From assembly GCF_000024865.1 (NCBI RefSeq), contig NC_013595.1, positions 1,364,001-1,428,000 on the forward strand: a stretch of 64,000 nucleotides of DNA. Direction: 5' to 3'. Below, piece by piece: positions 1 through 9,201 of the stretch. How positions within the stretch are numbered: the first letter of the stretch is position 1; the number at the start of each line of letters is the position of its first letter. The notes beneath the pieces were generated by a model. The model was not told the origin of the DNA. It did no database searches and worked only from the letters and a program-made list of their open reading frames with translations. Made by a program: the position numbers and the translations under genes. The stretch comes from Streptosporangium roseum DSM 43021. Its GTDB lineage: Bacteria; Actinomycetota; Actinomycetes; Streptosporangiales; Streptosporangiaceae.

Positions 1-924
1 GACCCCGATCTCGAACTCCCGGTAGACGCGGGCCCAGAAGCCGTCACGGAGCCAGACGCGGGCCTCGGGATAGGGGCGCAGGGAGTGGCCGAGCTCCTTC
101 TCCGCCTCGATCAGCAGCTCGGTGTCGATGACCGTGGGGAGGATCGGGCCGGGGAGCAGGTCGCGGATGTTGTCGCGGCCGCGGGTGAGGATCCACTTCT
201 GGGCCACGTGCTCGCCGACCTCCTCCACCCTCGGGCGGCTGGGGCCGAGCTTGGTGATCTGGCCGACCGGGGCCTTGGGTTTGATCGCGGCCGGGGTGCG
301 GGCGGCGAAGACCTGGGCGGGGGAGGGCGCGGCCGGGGCGGCCGGGACGGGGACGGGGGCGCGGCTGAAGTAGGAGCGGAGGAAGTCGGCGCTGATGATC
401 TCGACGGTGTCGGACTCCCAGACGAGGCGCTCGGCCTGGTTGGTGCCGTAGGGCGGTTCGACGCCCCACAGGTGGATCCGCACGCCGTAGGCCTGGGCGG
501 CCTCGACGGCCGGGACCATGTCCTCGTCCCCGGCGAGCAGGATCGTGTCGCTCACCGCGTGGTGCCTGGCCAGTGCTTCCAGGTCGCTCCTGATCTGCGC
601 GTCCACGCCCTTCTGCTGGCCCCGGGCGTTGAGGTTGCCCAGGCGCACCTTCACCCAGGGGAGCTGGGCGATGACGCGCTGGTCCACGGTCGGCACGCGG
701 TCACGGGCGGCGTCGTACCAGTAGATCCTCAGCAGCTCGCCGTGAATGCGGGTTTCCGCGTGTTTCTGCAGTGCCTGGATCAGCTCGTCGGCCGAGACGC
801 GGTATTCCTTGCGTTCTTTGGCACCAAGAAGCACTTCCCCCGCTGCCGCGTACAGATACCCCACGTCCACCAAGACTGCGTACTTCGCGGCAACGGGATG
901 GGAGGTGAGGTCCAGGATGGTCAT
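1..924 (-). CDS. NYN-domain (PIN-like) putative ribonuclease, partial
   Basis: The gene starts at the ATG at 924, with GGAGG a few bases upstream, and runs off the left edge, so the C-terminus is missing (308 codons visible). Residues about 13-180 look like a NYN/LabA (DUF88) domain, a PIN-like metal-dependent RNase fold. Acidic residues sit at the expected places: Asp20 in LVDVGYLY, Asp108 and Asp114 in GVDAQIRSD, and Asp133/Asp135 in GDEDMVPAV. A Pro/Ala linker near residues 188-205 leads to a second conserved block that I cannot name. The family is thought to cut RNA, but substrates are mostly unknown. It lies downstream of, and on the same strand as, the carboxylase genes, about 100 bp away, and probably has its own promoter. 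Confidence 0.8.
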   Translation of the reverse strand, partial: MTILDLTSHPVAAKYAVLVDVGYLYAAAGEVLLGAKERKEYRVSADELIQALQKHAETRIHGELLRIYWYDAARDRVPTVDQRVIAQLPWVKVRLGNLNARGQQKGVDAQIRSDLEALARHHAVSDTILLAGDEDMVPAVEAAQAYGVRIHLWGVEPPYGTNQAERLVWESDTVEIISADFLRSYFSRAPVPVPAAPAAPSPAQVFAARTPAAIKPKAPVGQITKLGPSRPRVEEVGEHVAQKWILTRGRDNIRDLLPGPILPTVIDTELLIEAEKELGHSLRPYPEARVWLRDGFWARVYREFEIGV

Positions 925-1025
925 GTCGTCCTCCAGGCCTCGGAACTAGCTGATCGGCTGACTATATGCGCCCATTTCTTAGATAGTCCCAACTCTCGCG
1001 CAACTTGACACCCTGTTCTTCGGAT

Positions 1026-1223
1026 CTATCTCGGCAGGGCGCTCGATCTCCATGCGCCTTGTCCAACCGGGAGAGGTTTTCGCATGCGATGTGCGGGATT
1101 ACGCCATATTTCTGGTTTCCGTACGGCTTTCGCCGCCGGAGCGGTCCGCGACGCGAGCGCGACCACCAGAGCGGCGATCTCCTCCTGGGTCGCGTCGCCG
1201 TGAACGATCTTCAGGTGCGTCAT
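1026..1223 (-). CDS. pccE: Acyl-CoA carboxylase epsilon subunit
   Basis: This 65-residue protein starts with ATG in an ATGA overlap with the stop codon of the carboxyltransferase beta gene. Small epsilon subunits of actinobacterial acyl-CoA carboxylases have this size and this position directly behind the beta gene. They bind the beta hexamer and raise its activity. The sequence shows the usual parts: a hydrophilic start (HLKIVHGDATQEE), an Ala-rich helix (AALVVALASR), and a basic, Trp- and Pro-containing tail (EIWRNPAHRMRKPL). Epsilon subunits diverge quickly, so the call rests on context and length as well as sequence. The overlap implies translational coupling and fixed stoichiometry with the beta subunit. 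Confidence 0.88.
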   Translation of the reverse strand: MTHLKIVHGDATQEEIAALVVALASRTAPAAKAVRKPEIWRNPAHRMRKPLPVGQGAWRSSALPR

Positions 1224-2812
1224 AGCGGGATGTTCCCATGCTTCTTCGGGGGCAGGGTCGCGCGCTTGTTGCGCAGGGCACGCAGCGCCCTGACGATCCG
1301 CACGCGGGTCTCGGAGGGACGGATCACCGCATCCACATACCCGCGTTCGGCGGCGAGATACGGGTTGGCGAGAGCGTCCTCGTATTCGGTGACGAGCCGG
1401 GCCCGCTCGGTGTCGGGGTCGTCGGCCGAGGTGAGCTCGCGCCGGTAGAGGACGTTGACCGCGCCCTGCGCACCCATCACCGCGATCTGCGCGGTCGGCC
1501 AGGCCAGGTTGACGTCCGCGCCCAGATGCTTGGAGCCCATGACGTCGTAGGCGCCGCCGTACGCCTTGCGGGTGATCACCGTGACCAGTGGCACGGTCGC
1601 CTCCGCGTAGGCGTAGAGCAGCTTGGCGCCGCGGCGGATGATCCCGTTCCATTCCTGGTCGGTGCCCGGTAGGAATCCGGGCACATCCACAAATGTCAGG
1701 ACCGGAATGTTAAACGCATCGCATGTTCGGACGAATCTCGCCGCTTTCTCCGAGGCCGCGATGTCCAGGGTGCCCGCGAAACTCATCGGCTGGTTGGCCA
1801 CGATCCCCACCGAGCGTCCTTCGACCCTGCCGAAGCCAACGACGATGTTGGGCGCGAATTGCGCGTGCACCTCAAGGAATTCACCGTCGTCGACGACATG
1901 CTCGATGACCGTGTGCATGTCGTACGGCTGGTTCGCCGAATCCGGGATCAGCGTGTCGAGCTCGCGGTCCTCGCCGGTGGTCTCCAGGACCGGGGCGACG
2001 TCGAGGGCCGGAGCCTCGTCCAGGTTGTTGGACGGCAGATAGGACAGCAGCGCCCTGGCGAACTCCAGGCAGTCGGCCTCGTCGGCGGCCTCGTAGTGCG
2101 CGACGCCCGACCTGGAGTTGTGGGTGTGCGCGCCGCCGAGCTCCTCGAACGTCACCTCCTCGCCGGTGACCGTCTTGATGACGTCGGGGCCGGTGATGAA
2201 CATGTGCGACTTCTCCGACACCATCAGCACGAAGTCGGTGAGCGCGGGGGAGTAGACCGCGCCGCCCGCGCACGGACCCATGACCAGTGAGATCTGCGGG
2301 ATCACCCCGGAGGCGTGCACGTTCCGCTTGAAGATCTCGGCGTACAGGCCCAGGGAGACGACGCCCTCCTGGATGCGCGCCCCGCCGGAGTCGTTGATGC
2401 CGATCACCGGGCAGCCGGTCTTCAGCGCGTGGTCCATGACCTTGACGATCTTCTCGCCGAAGACCTCGCCCAGCGATCCGCCGAACACCGTGAAATCCTG
2501 GGCGAACACCGCCACAGGCCGGTCGTCCACCGTGCCGTAGCCGGTCACCACGCCGTCGCCGTAGGGGCGCTCGCGCTCCAGGCCGAAGCTCGTGGACCGG
2601 TGCCTGGCCAGCTCGTCGAACTCCACGAAGCTGCCGTCGTCCAGCAGCTCCAGGACCCGCTCCCGGGCGGTCATCTTGCCCCTGGCGTGCTGCTTCTCCA
2701 CCGCGCGCGCGGAACCGGCGTGGGCCGCCTCGTCCAGGCGGCGCTCCAGATCGGCGAGTTTGCCCGCCGTGGTGTGAATGTCAATCCCGGCGGCTACCGG
2801 CTCAGCGCTCAT
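1220..2812 (-). CDS. pccB: Propionyl-CoA carboxylase beta (carboxyltransferase) subunit
   Basis: The 530-residue protein has the full length of actinobacterial PccB/AccD5. It is the carboxyltransferase half of biotin-dependent acyl-CoA carboxylase, moving CO2 from carboxybiotin to an acyl-CoA, mainly propionyl-CoA to give methylmalonyl-CoA. Two crotonase-like domains (about 20-270 and 290-520) carry the oxyanion-hole motifs DSGGARIQEG (141-150) and GPCAGGAVYSPA (179-190), and RKAYGGAYDVMG in the C domain. Residue 423 in GGAYD is Asp. In Streptomyces coelicolor the equivalent residue is, as I recall, Asp in the propionyl-preferring PccB and Ile in the acetyl-preferring AccB. The biotin-carrying alpha subunit is not here, but biotin ligase is 8 kb away. 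Confidence 0.93.
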   Translation of the reverse strand: MSAEPVAAGIDIHTTAGKLADLERRLDEAAHAGSARAVEKQHARGKMTARERVLELLDDGSFVEFDELARHRSTSFGLERERPYGDGVVTGYGTVDDRPVAVFAQDFTVFGGSLGEVFGEKIVKVMDHALKTGCPVIGINDSGGARIQEGVVSLGLYAEIFKRNVHASGVIPQISLVMGPCAGGAVYSPALTDFVLMVSEKSHMFITGPDVIKTVTGEEVTFEELGGAHTHNSRSGVAHYEAADEADCLEFARALLSYLPSNNLDEAPALDVAPVLETTGEDRELDTLIPDSANQPYDMHTVIEHVVDDGEFLEVHAQFAPNIVVGFGRVEGRSVGIVANQPMSFAGTLDIAASEKAARFVRTCDAFNIPVLTFVDVPGFLPGTDQEWNGIIRRGAKLLYAYAEATVPLVTVITRKAYGGAYDVMGSKHLGADVNLAWPTAQIAVMGAQGAVNVLYRRELTSADDPDTERARLVTEYEDALANPYLAAERGYVDAVIRPSETRVRIVRALRALRNKRATLPPKKHGNIPL

Positions 2813-3043
2813 CGGGCCCTTCCACTCCTGTCCGCTCCACGCGGTCTCCGCGTGGTCCCGGCATGGTCTCGGCGGGTGCGGCGCGGCGCCTCACCCCGCT
2901 GTGCGTTCCGGGCTGGTTCCCGGCTCCTGCCCATCCTCAGCAGGGTAACCGTCTTCTGACATCACGAACTATCGGGGGCGGTCATTCGTTGCCTGCGAGG
3001 AGACCTGATCCTCAAAACCGGAAATCCTGCCAAAGTAGGGGAC

Positions 3044-3823
3044 ATGACGGACATCGCTGACGCGGTACGCACACACCAGCTCTTCAAGAGATTCGGGCAT
3101 CAGGTGGCCGTGGGCGGTGTCGACCTCGTCGTACCGCGGGGCAGTTTCGCCGGGCTGGTGGGTCCGAACGGAGCCGGCAAGACCACCACGCTCAGCATGG
3201 TCACCGGCCTGCTCCGCCCGGACGGCGGCGCCGTCCACATCGACGGCCTCGACGTCTGGCGCGACCCGCTCCCGGTCAAGGGCCGCATCGGCGTGCTCCC
3301 CGAGGGGCTGCGCCTGTTCGAGCGGCTGTCCGGACGGGAGTTGCTGTCCTACAACGGCCAGCTCCGCGGCATCCCCAGGGCCGAGGTGGAGCAGCGGGCC
3401 GAGGAGCTGCTCAGGGTCATGGACCTGGCGGAGTCGGCGGACAAGCTCGTCGTCGACTACTCCACCGGCATGCGCAAGAAGATCGGCCTGGCCGCCGCGC
3501 TGCTGCACAACCCCAAGGTGCTCTTCCTGGACGAGCCGTTCGAGGGCGTGGACCCGGTCAGCGCCAACACGCTGGTCGAGGTGCTCCAGCGCTACACGGC
3601 ATCCGGCTCGACCGTCGTCTTCTCCAGCCACGTCATGGAGCTCGTCGAGCGCCTGTGCGACTGGGTCTCGGTGATGAACCGCGGCCAGATCGTCGCCCAG
3701 GGGCCGCTGGACCAGGTCCGCGCGGGGCGCAGCCTCAACGAGGCCTTCCTCGGCCTGGTCGGCGTCCGGGGCGACGGCAACGGAGAGGAGGGGCTGTCAT
3801 GGCTGGGCGCGACCTCGGCATGA
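3044..3823 (+). CDS. ABC transporter ATP-binding protein
   Basis: This 259-residue ATPase drives export through the membrane protein encoded next to it. It has Walker A GPNGAGKT (40-47), a variant signature STGMRKK (140-146) in place of LSGGQ, Walker B VLFLDEP (159-165) and switch His196 in SSHVME. The signature form, the single domain and the pairing with one large permease are typical of ABC-2-like exporters with unknown cargo. The ATG at 3044 is the first good start after a 231-bp region shared with the divergent pccB. The 3' end overlaps the permease start by 25 bp, so the pair is one operon. Confidence 0.9.
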   Translation: MTDIADAVRTHQLFKRFGHQVAVGGVDLVVPRGSFAGLVGPNGAGKTTTLSMVTGLLRPDGGAVHIDGLDVWRDPLPVKGRIGVLPEGLRLFERLSGRELLSYNGQLRGIPRAEVEQRAEELLRVMDLAESADKLVVDYSTGMRKKIGLAAALLHNPKVLFLDEPFEGVDPVSANTLVEVLQRYTASGSTVVFSSHVMELVERLCDWVSVMNRGQIVAQGPLDQVRAGRSLNEAFLGLVGVRGDGNGEEGLSWLGATSA

Positions 3824-5418
3824 GCGCGGCGGGCGGGGGCGGCGCGGTCCGGGTGGGGCCCTCGGTCTTCGTCCGGCTCAAGCTCCGGCTGATCGCCGGG
3901 AACCTGCGCGGCAGCACCCAGCGCCTGCTCGGGTTCGTCTTCACCGTGATCGCCGCGGTCGTCGTGGCGAGCCTCGGCTTCTTCGCGATGAGCATGCTCC
4001 GGCTCGCGCCCGCCGACGTCGCGACGGACGTCGTGATCGTGCTGTTCACCACTTTCCTGGTGAGCTGGGCGATCGTCCCGCTGCTGGCGTTCGGCCTGGA
4101 CGACACGCTCGACCCGTCGCGGCTGGCGCTTTTCCCGCTGCGGACCGGCCGGCTCGCCACCGGAATGTTCGCCGCCTCGGTCACCGGCGTCTGGCCGATC
4201 GCCACTCTGATCATCACGGCCGGGGCCGTCGCGGGGCTGGCCACCGGAATCGGCGGGGTCCTCCTGGGCGTCGTCGCGGTGCTGCTGCAGTTCGCGCTCT
4301 GCATCGTCACCTCGCGCCTGGTCACCACCTCCCTGTCCGGCATCCTGCGCAGCCGCAGGGGCCGGGACGTGCTCGCCGTCTCGGTGATCTTCTTCATCCT
4401 GGCGGCCCAGCTCCCCAACCTGCTGCTCAACGGCGGTCTGGCGGGCGACCTGGCCGGGACGCTGCACGGCGTCGCCTCGGTGCTGCGCTGGACCCCGCCG
4501 GGCATGGCCGCGCACGCCATCGCCGACGGCGGCGCCGTGGCGGCGGCCGAGCTGGCCTTCCTCGCCGTCCTGACCGTCGTGCTGGGATGGCTCTGGATCG
4601 TGGCGCTCCGCCGGGCGCTGGTCTCCACGGACGCCTCCACCGAGGGAGCCTCCGTCCGCAACTCCAAGGGCCTGCTGGCGCGCGTCCTGCCCGACGGGCC
4701 GCTCGCCGCGGTCGCAACCAAGGAGCTCAAGTACGCCCGCCGCGACCCCAGGGGCCGGGTCGGCTGGTTCGCGGCCGTCGCCGTCACCGGCGTGATGGCC
4801 TTCTCCCTGAGCCGTGACGGGACGGGGACGGGAGGCGTCGCCCTGGCGATCGCCCCGGCGTGCATCGGTGGGGTGATGATCGGCCTGCAGTCGTCCAACT
4901 CCTTCGGCATCGACGGCCGCTCGCTGTGGATGAACTCCATGGTCTACGGCACGGGCCGGGACTGGCGGGCCGACCTCGCCGGACGGCACCTGGCCGTCAT
5001 GACGATCGCGGCCCCGCTGCTGACCGTGCTGTCCGTGGTCGCCGCCCTCCTCGCCGGGAACCTGGTCTGGGCCGTCCCGGCCGTGCTCACCGCCTGGGGC
5101 ATCCTCGGCGTCGGCCTCGGCGTGGGCGCCCTGACGAGCGTGCTGCTGCCGTACACCGTGCCCGAGCGGCTCAACGCCTTCACCGGCGCCGCTCCCGGGC
5201 AGGGCGGCGTCGCCTTCGCGGCCTCCTTCGGCGCGATGATCGGCAGCAGCGTGCTGGCGCTGCCGGTCGCGCTGCCGGTCCTCCTCGGCCTCACCTGGGT
5301 CAGCGTGCTGGCCGTGCCGTACGGCCTGCTGATCTCCTGGGGCGGCCGCCGGATCGCCGGTGACCTCGGATTCAGGAGATATCCCGAGATCCTGGCCGCG
5401 ACCTCCCAGCCGGGCTGA
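3799..5418 (+). CDS. ABC transporter integral membrane subunit
   Basis: The protein is about 539 residues and mostly hydrophobic, with around ten to twelve predicted membrane segments starting after residue 40. Apparent loops around residues 140 and 300 contain charged residues. No named domain is obvious. Its length and position directly behind a single ATPase fit the large actinomycete ABC exporter permeases. I chose the ATG at 3799 because GGAGAGGAGGGG lies just upstream. A second ATG at 3820 would give a neat ATGA overlap with the ATPase stop, but its ribosome site is weaker. Substrate unknown. Confidence 0.82.
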   Translation: MAGRDLGMSAAGGGGAVRVGPSVFVRLKLRLIAGNLRGSTQRLLGFVFTVIAAVVVASLGFFAMSMLRLAPADVATDVVIVLFTTFLVSWAIVPLLAFGLDDTLDPSRLALFPLRTGRLATGMFAASVTGVWPIATLIITAGAVAGLATGIGGVLLGVVAVLLQFALCIVTSRLVTTSLSGILRSRRGRDVLAVSVIFFILAAQLPNLLLNGGLAGDLAGTLHGVASVLRWTPPGMAAHAIADGGAVAAAELAFLAVLTVVLGWLWIVALRRALVSTDASTEGASVRNSKGLLARVLPDGPLAAVATKELKYARRDPRGRVGWFAAVAVTGVMAFSLSRDGTGTGGVALAIAPACIGGVMIGLQSSNSFGIDGRSLWMNSMVYGTGRDWRADLAGRHLAVMTIAAPLLTVLSVVAALLAGNLVWAVPAVLTAWGILGVGLGVGALTSVLLPYTVPERLNAFTGAAPGQGGVAFAASFGAMIGSSVLALPVALPVLLGLTWVSVLAVPYGLLISWGGRRIAGDLGFRRYPEILAATSQPG

Positions 5419-5433
5419 ATGGTCTAGTCCAAT
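5418..5433. promoter_or_regulatory. Candidate GntR-family (DasR-like) operator upstream of ppc
   Basis: AATGGTCTAGTCCAAT is a near-palindrome that matches the Streptomyces DasR-responsive consensus ACTGGTCTAGACCACT at 13 of 16 positions, by my own comparison from memory. It starts on the stop codon of the ABC permease and lies 50 bp before the ppc start, where an operator could act. DasR links N-acetylglucosamine status to gene expression in Streptomyces. Whether this organism has a DasR orthologue is unknown. Confidence 0.4.
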
Positions 5434-5483
5434 AGGTGAGACCAGTCTCCGCCGGAGAAAACGGACTGGCTACGCTGGCAAAC

Positions 5484-8123
5484 ATGTCCGCCATCGCGCA
5501 CCATCAGGCAGAACGTTCTTCCGCCGTCACCGAGATGCCCGACGAGCTGCGCGCGGACGTGCGGCTGCTCGGCGAGCTCCTGGGGCAGGTCATCGCCGAG
5601 TACGGCGGTGATGATCTGCTCGCCGATGTCGAACGTCTTCGCAAGGCCGTCATCGCGGCCCGTCGCGGGAAGGTCTCGGTCGACGAGATCACCGCGATGG
5701 TCGCCGAGTGGCCCGTCGAGCGGGCGGTGCAGATCGCCCGGGCGTTCACCTGCTACTTCCACCTGGCCAACCTGGCCGAGGAGCACTTCCGCATCCGCAC
5801 GCTCCGGGTCCGCGACACCGGCGAGGAGCCGCTGCCCGAGTCCCTGGCGCAGGCCGTGCAGGAGCTCGGCGGCGAGCGCGTCACCGAGCTGGTGGAGGGG
5901 CTGCGGCTGCACCCGGTGCTGACCGCGCACCCGACCGAGGCCCGCAGGCGCGCGGTGGTCACCGCGATCCAGCGGATCAGCGGCCAGCTCGCCGCCTACA
6001 ACAGTCCCGAGCGGGGCGCCGCCGAGCGGGCCGAGACCCGGCGGCGGCTGCTGGAGGAGATCGACCTGCTCTGGCGGACCTCCCAGCTCAGGTCCACCAA
6101 GCTCGACCCGCTGGACGAGGTCCGCACCGCCATGGCGGCCTTCGACGAGACCCTGTTCCGGGTGGTGCCGCTGGTCTACCGCTCGCTGGACGCCGCGCTC
6201 GGCGAGGGCACCGGCACCCGCGAGCCGCTGGCCCGTCCCTTCATCCGCTACGGGAGCTGGATCGGCGGTGACCGGGACGGCAACCCCAACGTCACCGCCA
6301 AGGTGACCAGGGACGCCGTGCTCATCCAGGCCGAGCACGTGCTGATCGCCCTGGAGAACGCCACCCACAGGATCGCCCGCACCCTCACCCTGACCGCGGG
6401 CTACACCCCCGCCTCGCCGCGGCTGCGGGCCGCGCTCACCGCCGCCGAGAACGACCACCCCGAGCTGGTCTCGGAGATGGCCACCCGCTCCCCGCAGGAG
6501 CCGCACCGGCAGTGGCTGCTGTTCGTCGCCGCCCGGATCGTGGCCACCCGGCAGCGCGGCCTCGACCTGGCCTACCGCTCGCCCGAAGAGCTCCTGGGCG
6601 ACCTGCGGACCGCCCAGGAGTCGCTGGTCGCGGCCGGGGCCGAGCGGCAGGCGTACGGCGAGCTGCAGCACCTGATCTGGCAGGTGGAGACGTTCGGCTT
6701 CCACCTGGCCGAGCTTGAGGTGCGCCAGCACTCGCAGGTCCACGCCGCCGCGCTGGCCGAGCTCGCCGCCGGGCGGACCTCCGAGCGCACCGACGAGGTC
6801 CTGGCCACCATCCGGACGATCGGCTGGATCCAGGAGCGGTACGGCGTGACCGCCTGCTCCCGCTACGTCGTCTCCTTCACCCGCTCGGCCGACGACATCG
6901 CCGCGGTCTACGCGCTGGCCGGGCACGCGCTCGGCGACAAGGCCCCGCAGCTCGACGTGGTCCCGCTGTTCGAGTCGGGCGCCGACCTGGCCAACGCCCC
7001 GGGAGTGCTGTCGGGGATGCTGGAGATCCCGGGCATCCAGCAGCGTCTCGCCGCCAACGGCCGCCGCCTGGAGGTCATGCTCGGCTACTCCGACTCCGCC
7101 AAGGAGCTCGGCCCGGCCGCCGCGACCCTGAAGCTGTACGAGGCGCAGGAGGCCCTGGCCGCGTGGGCCGCCGAGCACGACGTGCGGCTGACGCTGTTCC
7201 ACGGCCGTGGCGGCGCCCTGGGCCGGGGCGGCGGTCCGGCCAACCGGGCCGTGCTCGCCCAGGCGCCGGGCTCGGTCGGCGGCAGGTTCAAGGTCACCGA
7301 GCAGGGCGAGGTCATCTTCGCCCGCTACGGCCACGCCGCCATCGCCCGCCGCCACATGGAGCAGGTCACCTCGGCGGTGCTGCTCGCCTCCACCCCGTCG
7401 ATCGAGGCCCGTACGGCCGAGGCCGCCGGACGCTTCCGGGGCATGGCCGAGCAGGTCGCCTCCGCCTCGGAGAAGGCCTACCGGTCGCTGACCGAGGCAC
7501 CCGGCTTCCCCGAGTGGTTCTCCCTGGTCAGCCCGCTGGAGGAGATCGGCTCGCTCCGCCTCGGCTCCCGCCCCGCCCGGCGCGGCCTCGGCGCGCCCCG
7601 GTCGCTGGACGACCTGCGGGCCATCCCCTGGGTGTTCGCCTGGGCCCAGACCCGGGTCAACCTGCCCGGCTGGTACGGCCTGGGCAGCGGGCTGCAGGCG
7701 GTGATCTCCGAGTCCGGCCTGGACGAGCTGCGCGCCGCCTACCGCGAGTGGCCGCTGTTCGCCTCGCTGCTGGACAACGTGGAGATGTCGCTGGCCAAGA
7801 CCGACCGCGACATCGCGGCCCGCTATCTCGCGCTGGGCGGCCGGGACGACTTCGTCGAGCAGGTCCTGCGCGAGTACGACCTCACCCGCCGTCTGGTCCT
7901 GGAGATCACCGGCCACAGCCGCCTGCTGGAGAACCGCAGGGTGCTCTCACGCGCGGTCCAGCTCCGCGACCCCTACGTGGACGCGCTCTCCCATCTCCAG
8001 CTCCGCGCGCTGTCGAGGCTCCGCGCCGACGACGGGCTGTCGGAGGAGGAGCGCGAGCGCCTGTCCACGCTGCTGCTGCTGTCGGTCAACGGCGTCGCCG
8101 CCGGCCTGCAGAACACCGGTTGA
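5484..8123 (+). CDS. ppc: Phosphoenolpyruvate carboxylase
   Basis: The 879-residue enzyme adds bicarbonate to PEP to make oxaloacetate, refilling the TCA cycle. All hallmarks are present: catalytic His149 in LTAHPTEA (His138 in E. coli), SWIGGDRDGNP, GYSDSAKELG, the glycine-rich active-site loop FHGRGGALGRGGGP, and the invariant C-terminal QNTG. Length is normal for bacterial PEPC. ATG 5484 was chosen because it begins a plausible short N-terminal tail and lies after the candidate operator; in-frame codons upstream to 5436 look like leader. The gene stands alone between the ABC operon and a convergent broken gene, with strong hairpins after it. Confidence 0.97.
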   Translation: MSAIAHHQAERSSAVTEMPDELRADVRLLGELLGQVIAEYGGDDLLADVERLRKAVIAARRGKVSVDEITAMVAEWPVERAVQIARAFTCYFHLANLAEEHFRIRTLRVRDTGEEPLPESLAQAVQELGGERVTELVEGLRLHPVLTAHPTEARRRAVVTAIQRISGQLAAYNSPERGAAERAETRRRLLEEIDLLWRTSQLRSTKLDPLDEVRTAMAAFDETLFRVVPLVYRSLDAALGEGTGTREPLARPFIRYGSWIGGDRDGNPNVTAKVTRDAVLIQAEHVLIALENATHRIARTLTLTAGYTPASPRLRAALTAAENDHPELVSEMATRSPQEPHRQWLLFVAARIVATRQRGLDLAYRSPEELLGDLRTAQESLVAAGAERQAYGELQHLIWQVETFGFHLAELEVRQHSQVHAAALAELAAGRTSERTDEVLATIRTIGWIQERYGVTACSRYVVSFTRSADDIAAVYALAGHALGDKAPQLDVVPLFESGADLANAPGVLSGMLEIPGIQQRLAANGRRLEVMLGYSDSAKELGPAAATLKLYEAQEALAAWAAEHDVRLTLFHGRGGALGRGGGPANRAVLAQAPGSVGGRFKVTEQGEVIFARYGHAAIARRHMEQVTSAVLLASTPSIEARTAEAAGRFRGMAEQVASASEKAYRSLTEAPGFPEWFSLVSPLEEIGSLRLGSRPARRGLGAPRSLDDLRAIPWVFAWAQTRVNLPGWYGLGSGLQAVISESGLDELRAAYREWPLFASLLDNVEMSLAKTDRDIAARYLALGGRDDFVEQVLREYDLTRRLVLEITGHSRLLENRRVLSRAVQLRDPYVDALSHLQLRALSRLRADDGLSEEERERLSTLLLLSVNGVAAGLQNTG

Positions 8124-8163
8124 GATCCCCCTCCCCCGGAGGGAGGGATTCTCATCCTGCCGG

Positions 8164-8195
8164 GGCCGGGCCCTTCACCCTGAAAGGACCCGGCC
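8164..8195. terminator. Hairpin terminator between convergent genes
   Basis: A 12-bp stem pairs GGCCGGGCCCTT (8164-8175) with AAGGACCCGGCC (8184-8195), with one C-A mismatch and an 8-base loop. It lies between the ends of ppc (plus) and the broken nuclease gene (minus), so it could end transcripts from both sides. There is no clear U-tract, as is usual in actinomycetes. A shorter hairpin (CTCC/GGAG) lies just upstream at 8131-8141. Confidence 0.6.
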
Positions 8196-8312
8196 ATCCC
8201 CGGTGACCTGCCGGCGATCGAGGAACTCGTCGCGGCGGCCTACCGGCCGTGGGCGGACCTGATCGGGGTCCGCCCCGATTGCCATAGGGGAACGGGGCGG
8301 TCTCCCGAGGCC

Positions 8313-9201
8313 TCACCCGAACAGGACGTCGGTCGAATCCGCCGTGGCCGCGAGACGGATCCATGATTCGATCTGCTCGATATCGGTGCAATTCGTGATG
8401 CGTTCTCTGGCGTCGTCGGACACCTCGACCCCCCGTGCGGCGAGAACCGCCAGAAGAGCCCTGGTCTCCCCTTCGGCCCGCCCCTCTTCCCGGCCCTCTG
8501 CAACGTATTTCCGGGCGAAGTCGCTTTGGTATTCATAGGTGCCGGTCTCCATCATTACCTCCAGAGAAAGTCGGGCGGCGGGTGGAAGTGCCATGAGCAC
8601 GAAATCAGAATACAGCCGGGCCTGGTCGTCATCGATGGTGGAGAGCGCGCCGAACAGCGCTTGGAGCACGTCGGTCCCCTCCGGTGAGCCTCCATGCGCC
8701 ATCGCGGACAGTACGGCCAGCTCAGGGGCACGGGCGGCTTCCTTGGCGTCGGTCACCATCGGCACGGCCTCGGGGCCGATGACGAGCGGAGCGAGTGTCC
8801 AACCGGGATGTCCCAGGGGGATCGGGGTTGCACACCATATGGCGGTCCGGGTGTTGGTGCAGATCACCAGCAATACGGTCGGGCAGCGCGTCCGGGCGCG
8901 GAGGGTGGCCAGATAGACCGGCCAGCTCCACCTTTTGTCCTTGTCCTGGCCTCTTGTCCTTGTCCTGGCCTCGCTGCACCTCCACCACCACCGCCAGCGC
9001 CGGTTCGTCGGCCAGGGTGAGCATCACCACCGCGTCCGCCCGGTATTCCGTCGGTGTGCAGTCGGTGAACTCCTCCGACTCCAGCCGGGCCTCACTATAG
9101 GTGGGAATTGTGACGCCCAGCGCGTCCACCAGCAGTTCGGCGGCGAGGGATGGGCGGTTGCGGAAGAGGTGGATCAAGGTTTCGTGTTCCTGCGATGGCA
9201 T
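8313..9201 (-). pseudogene. Rpn/PD-(D/E)XK-type nuclease family protein, frameshifted
   Basis: Two reading frames together make one protein. The first part (9201 to about 8972) reads MPSQEHETLIHLF...DAVVMLTLADE...VVVEVQRGQDKDKR, with Asp and the E-x-Q of a PD-(D/E)XK nuclease core as in the Rpn/transposase-like nuclease families. The second part (about 8935 to 8313) continues with WSWPVYLATLRAR and ends in a helical tail. The break is an exact 19-bp tandem duplication (8935-8953 and 8954-8972); removing one copy restores one continuous frame through both parts. With both copies, translation stops early. Such genes are multicopy in actinomycetes and their role is unclear. It is either inactive or a switchable allele. 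Confidence 0.85.
8935..8972. repeat. Exact 19-bp tandem duplication causing a frameshift
   Basis: TTGTCCTTGTCCTGGCCTC occurs twice in direct succession. Each copy itself contains the short repeat TTGTCC/TTGTCC. Nineteen is not a multiple of three, so the extra copy shifts the frame of the nuclease gene on the minus strand. Deleting one copy restores the conserved protein sequence on both sides. Confidence 0.95.
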
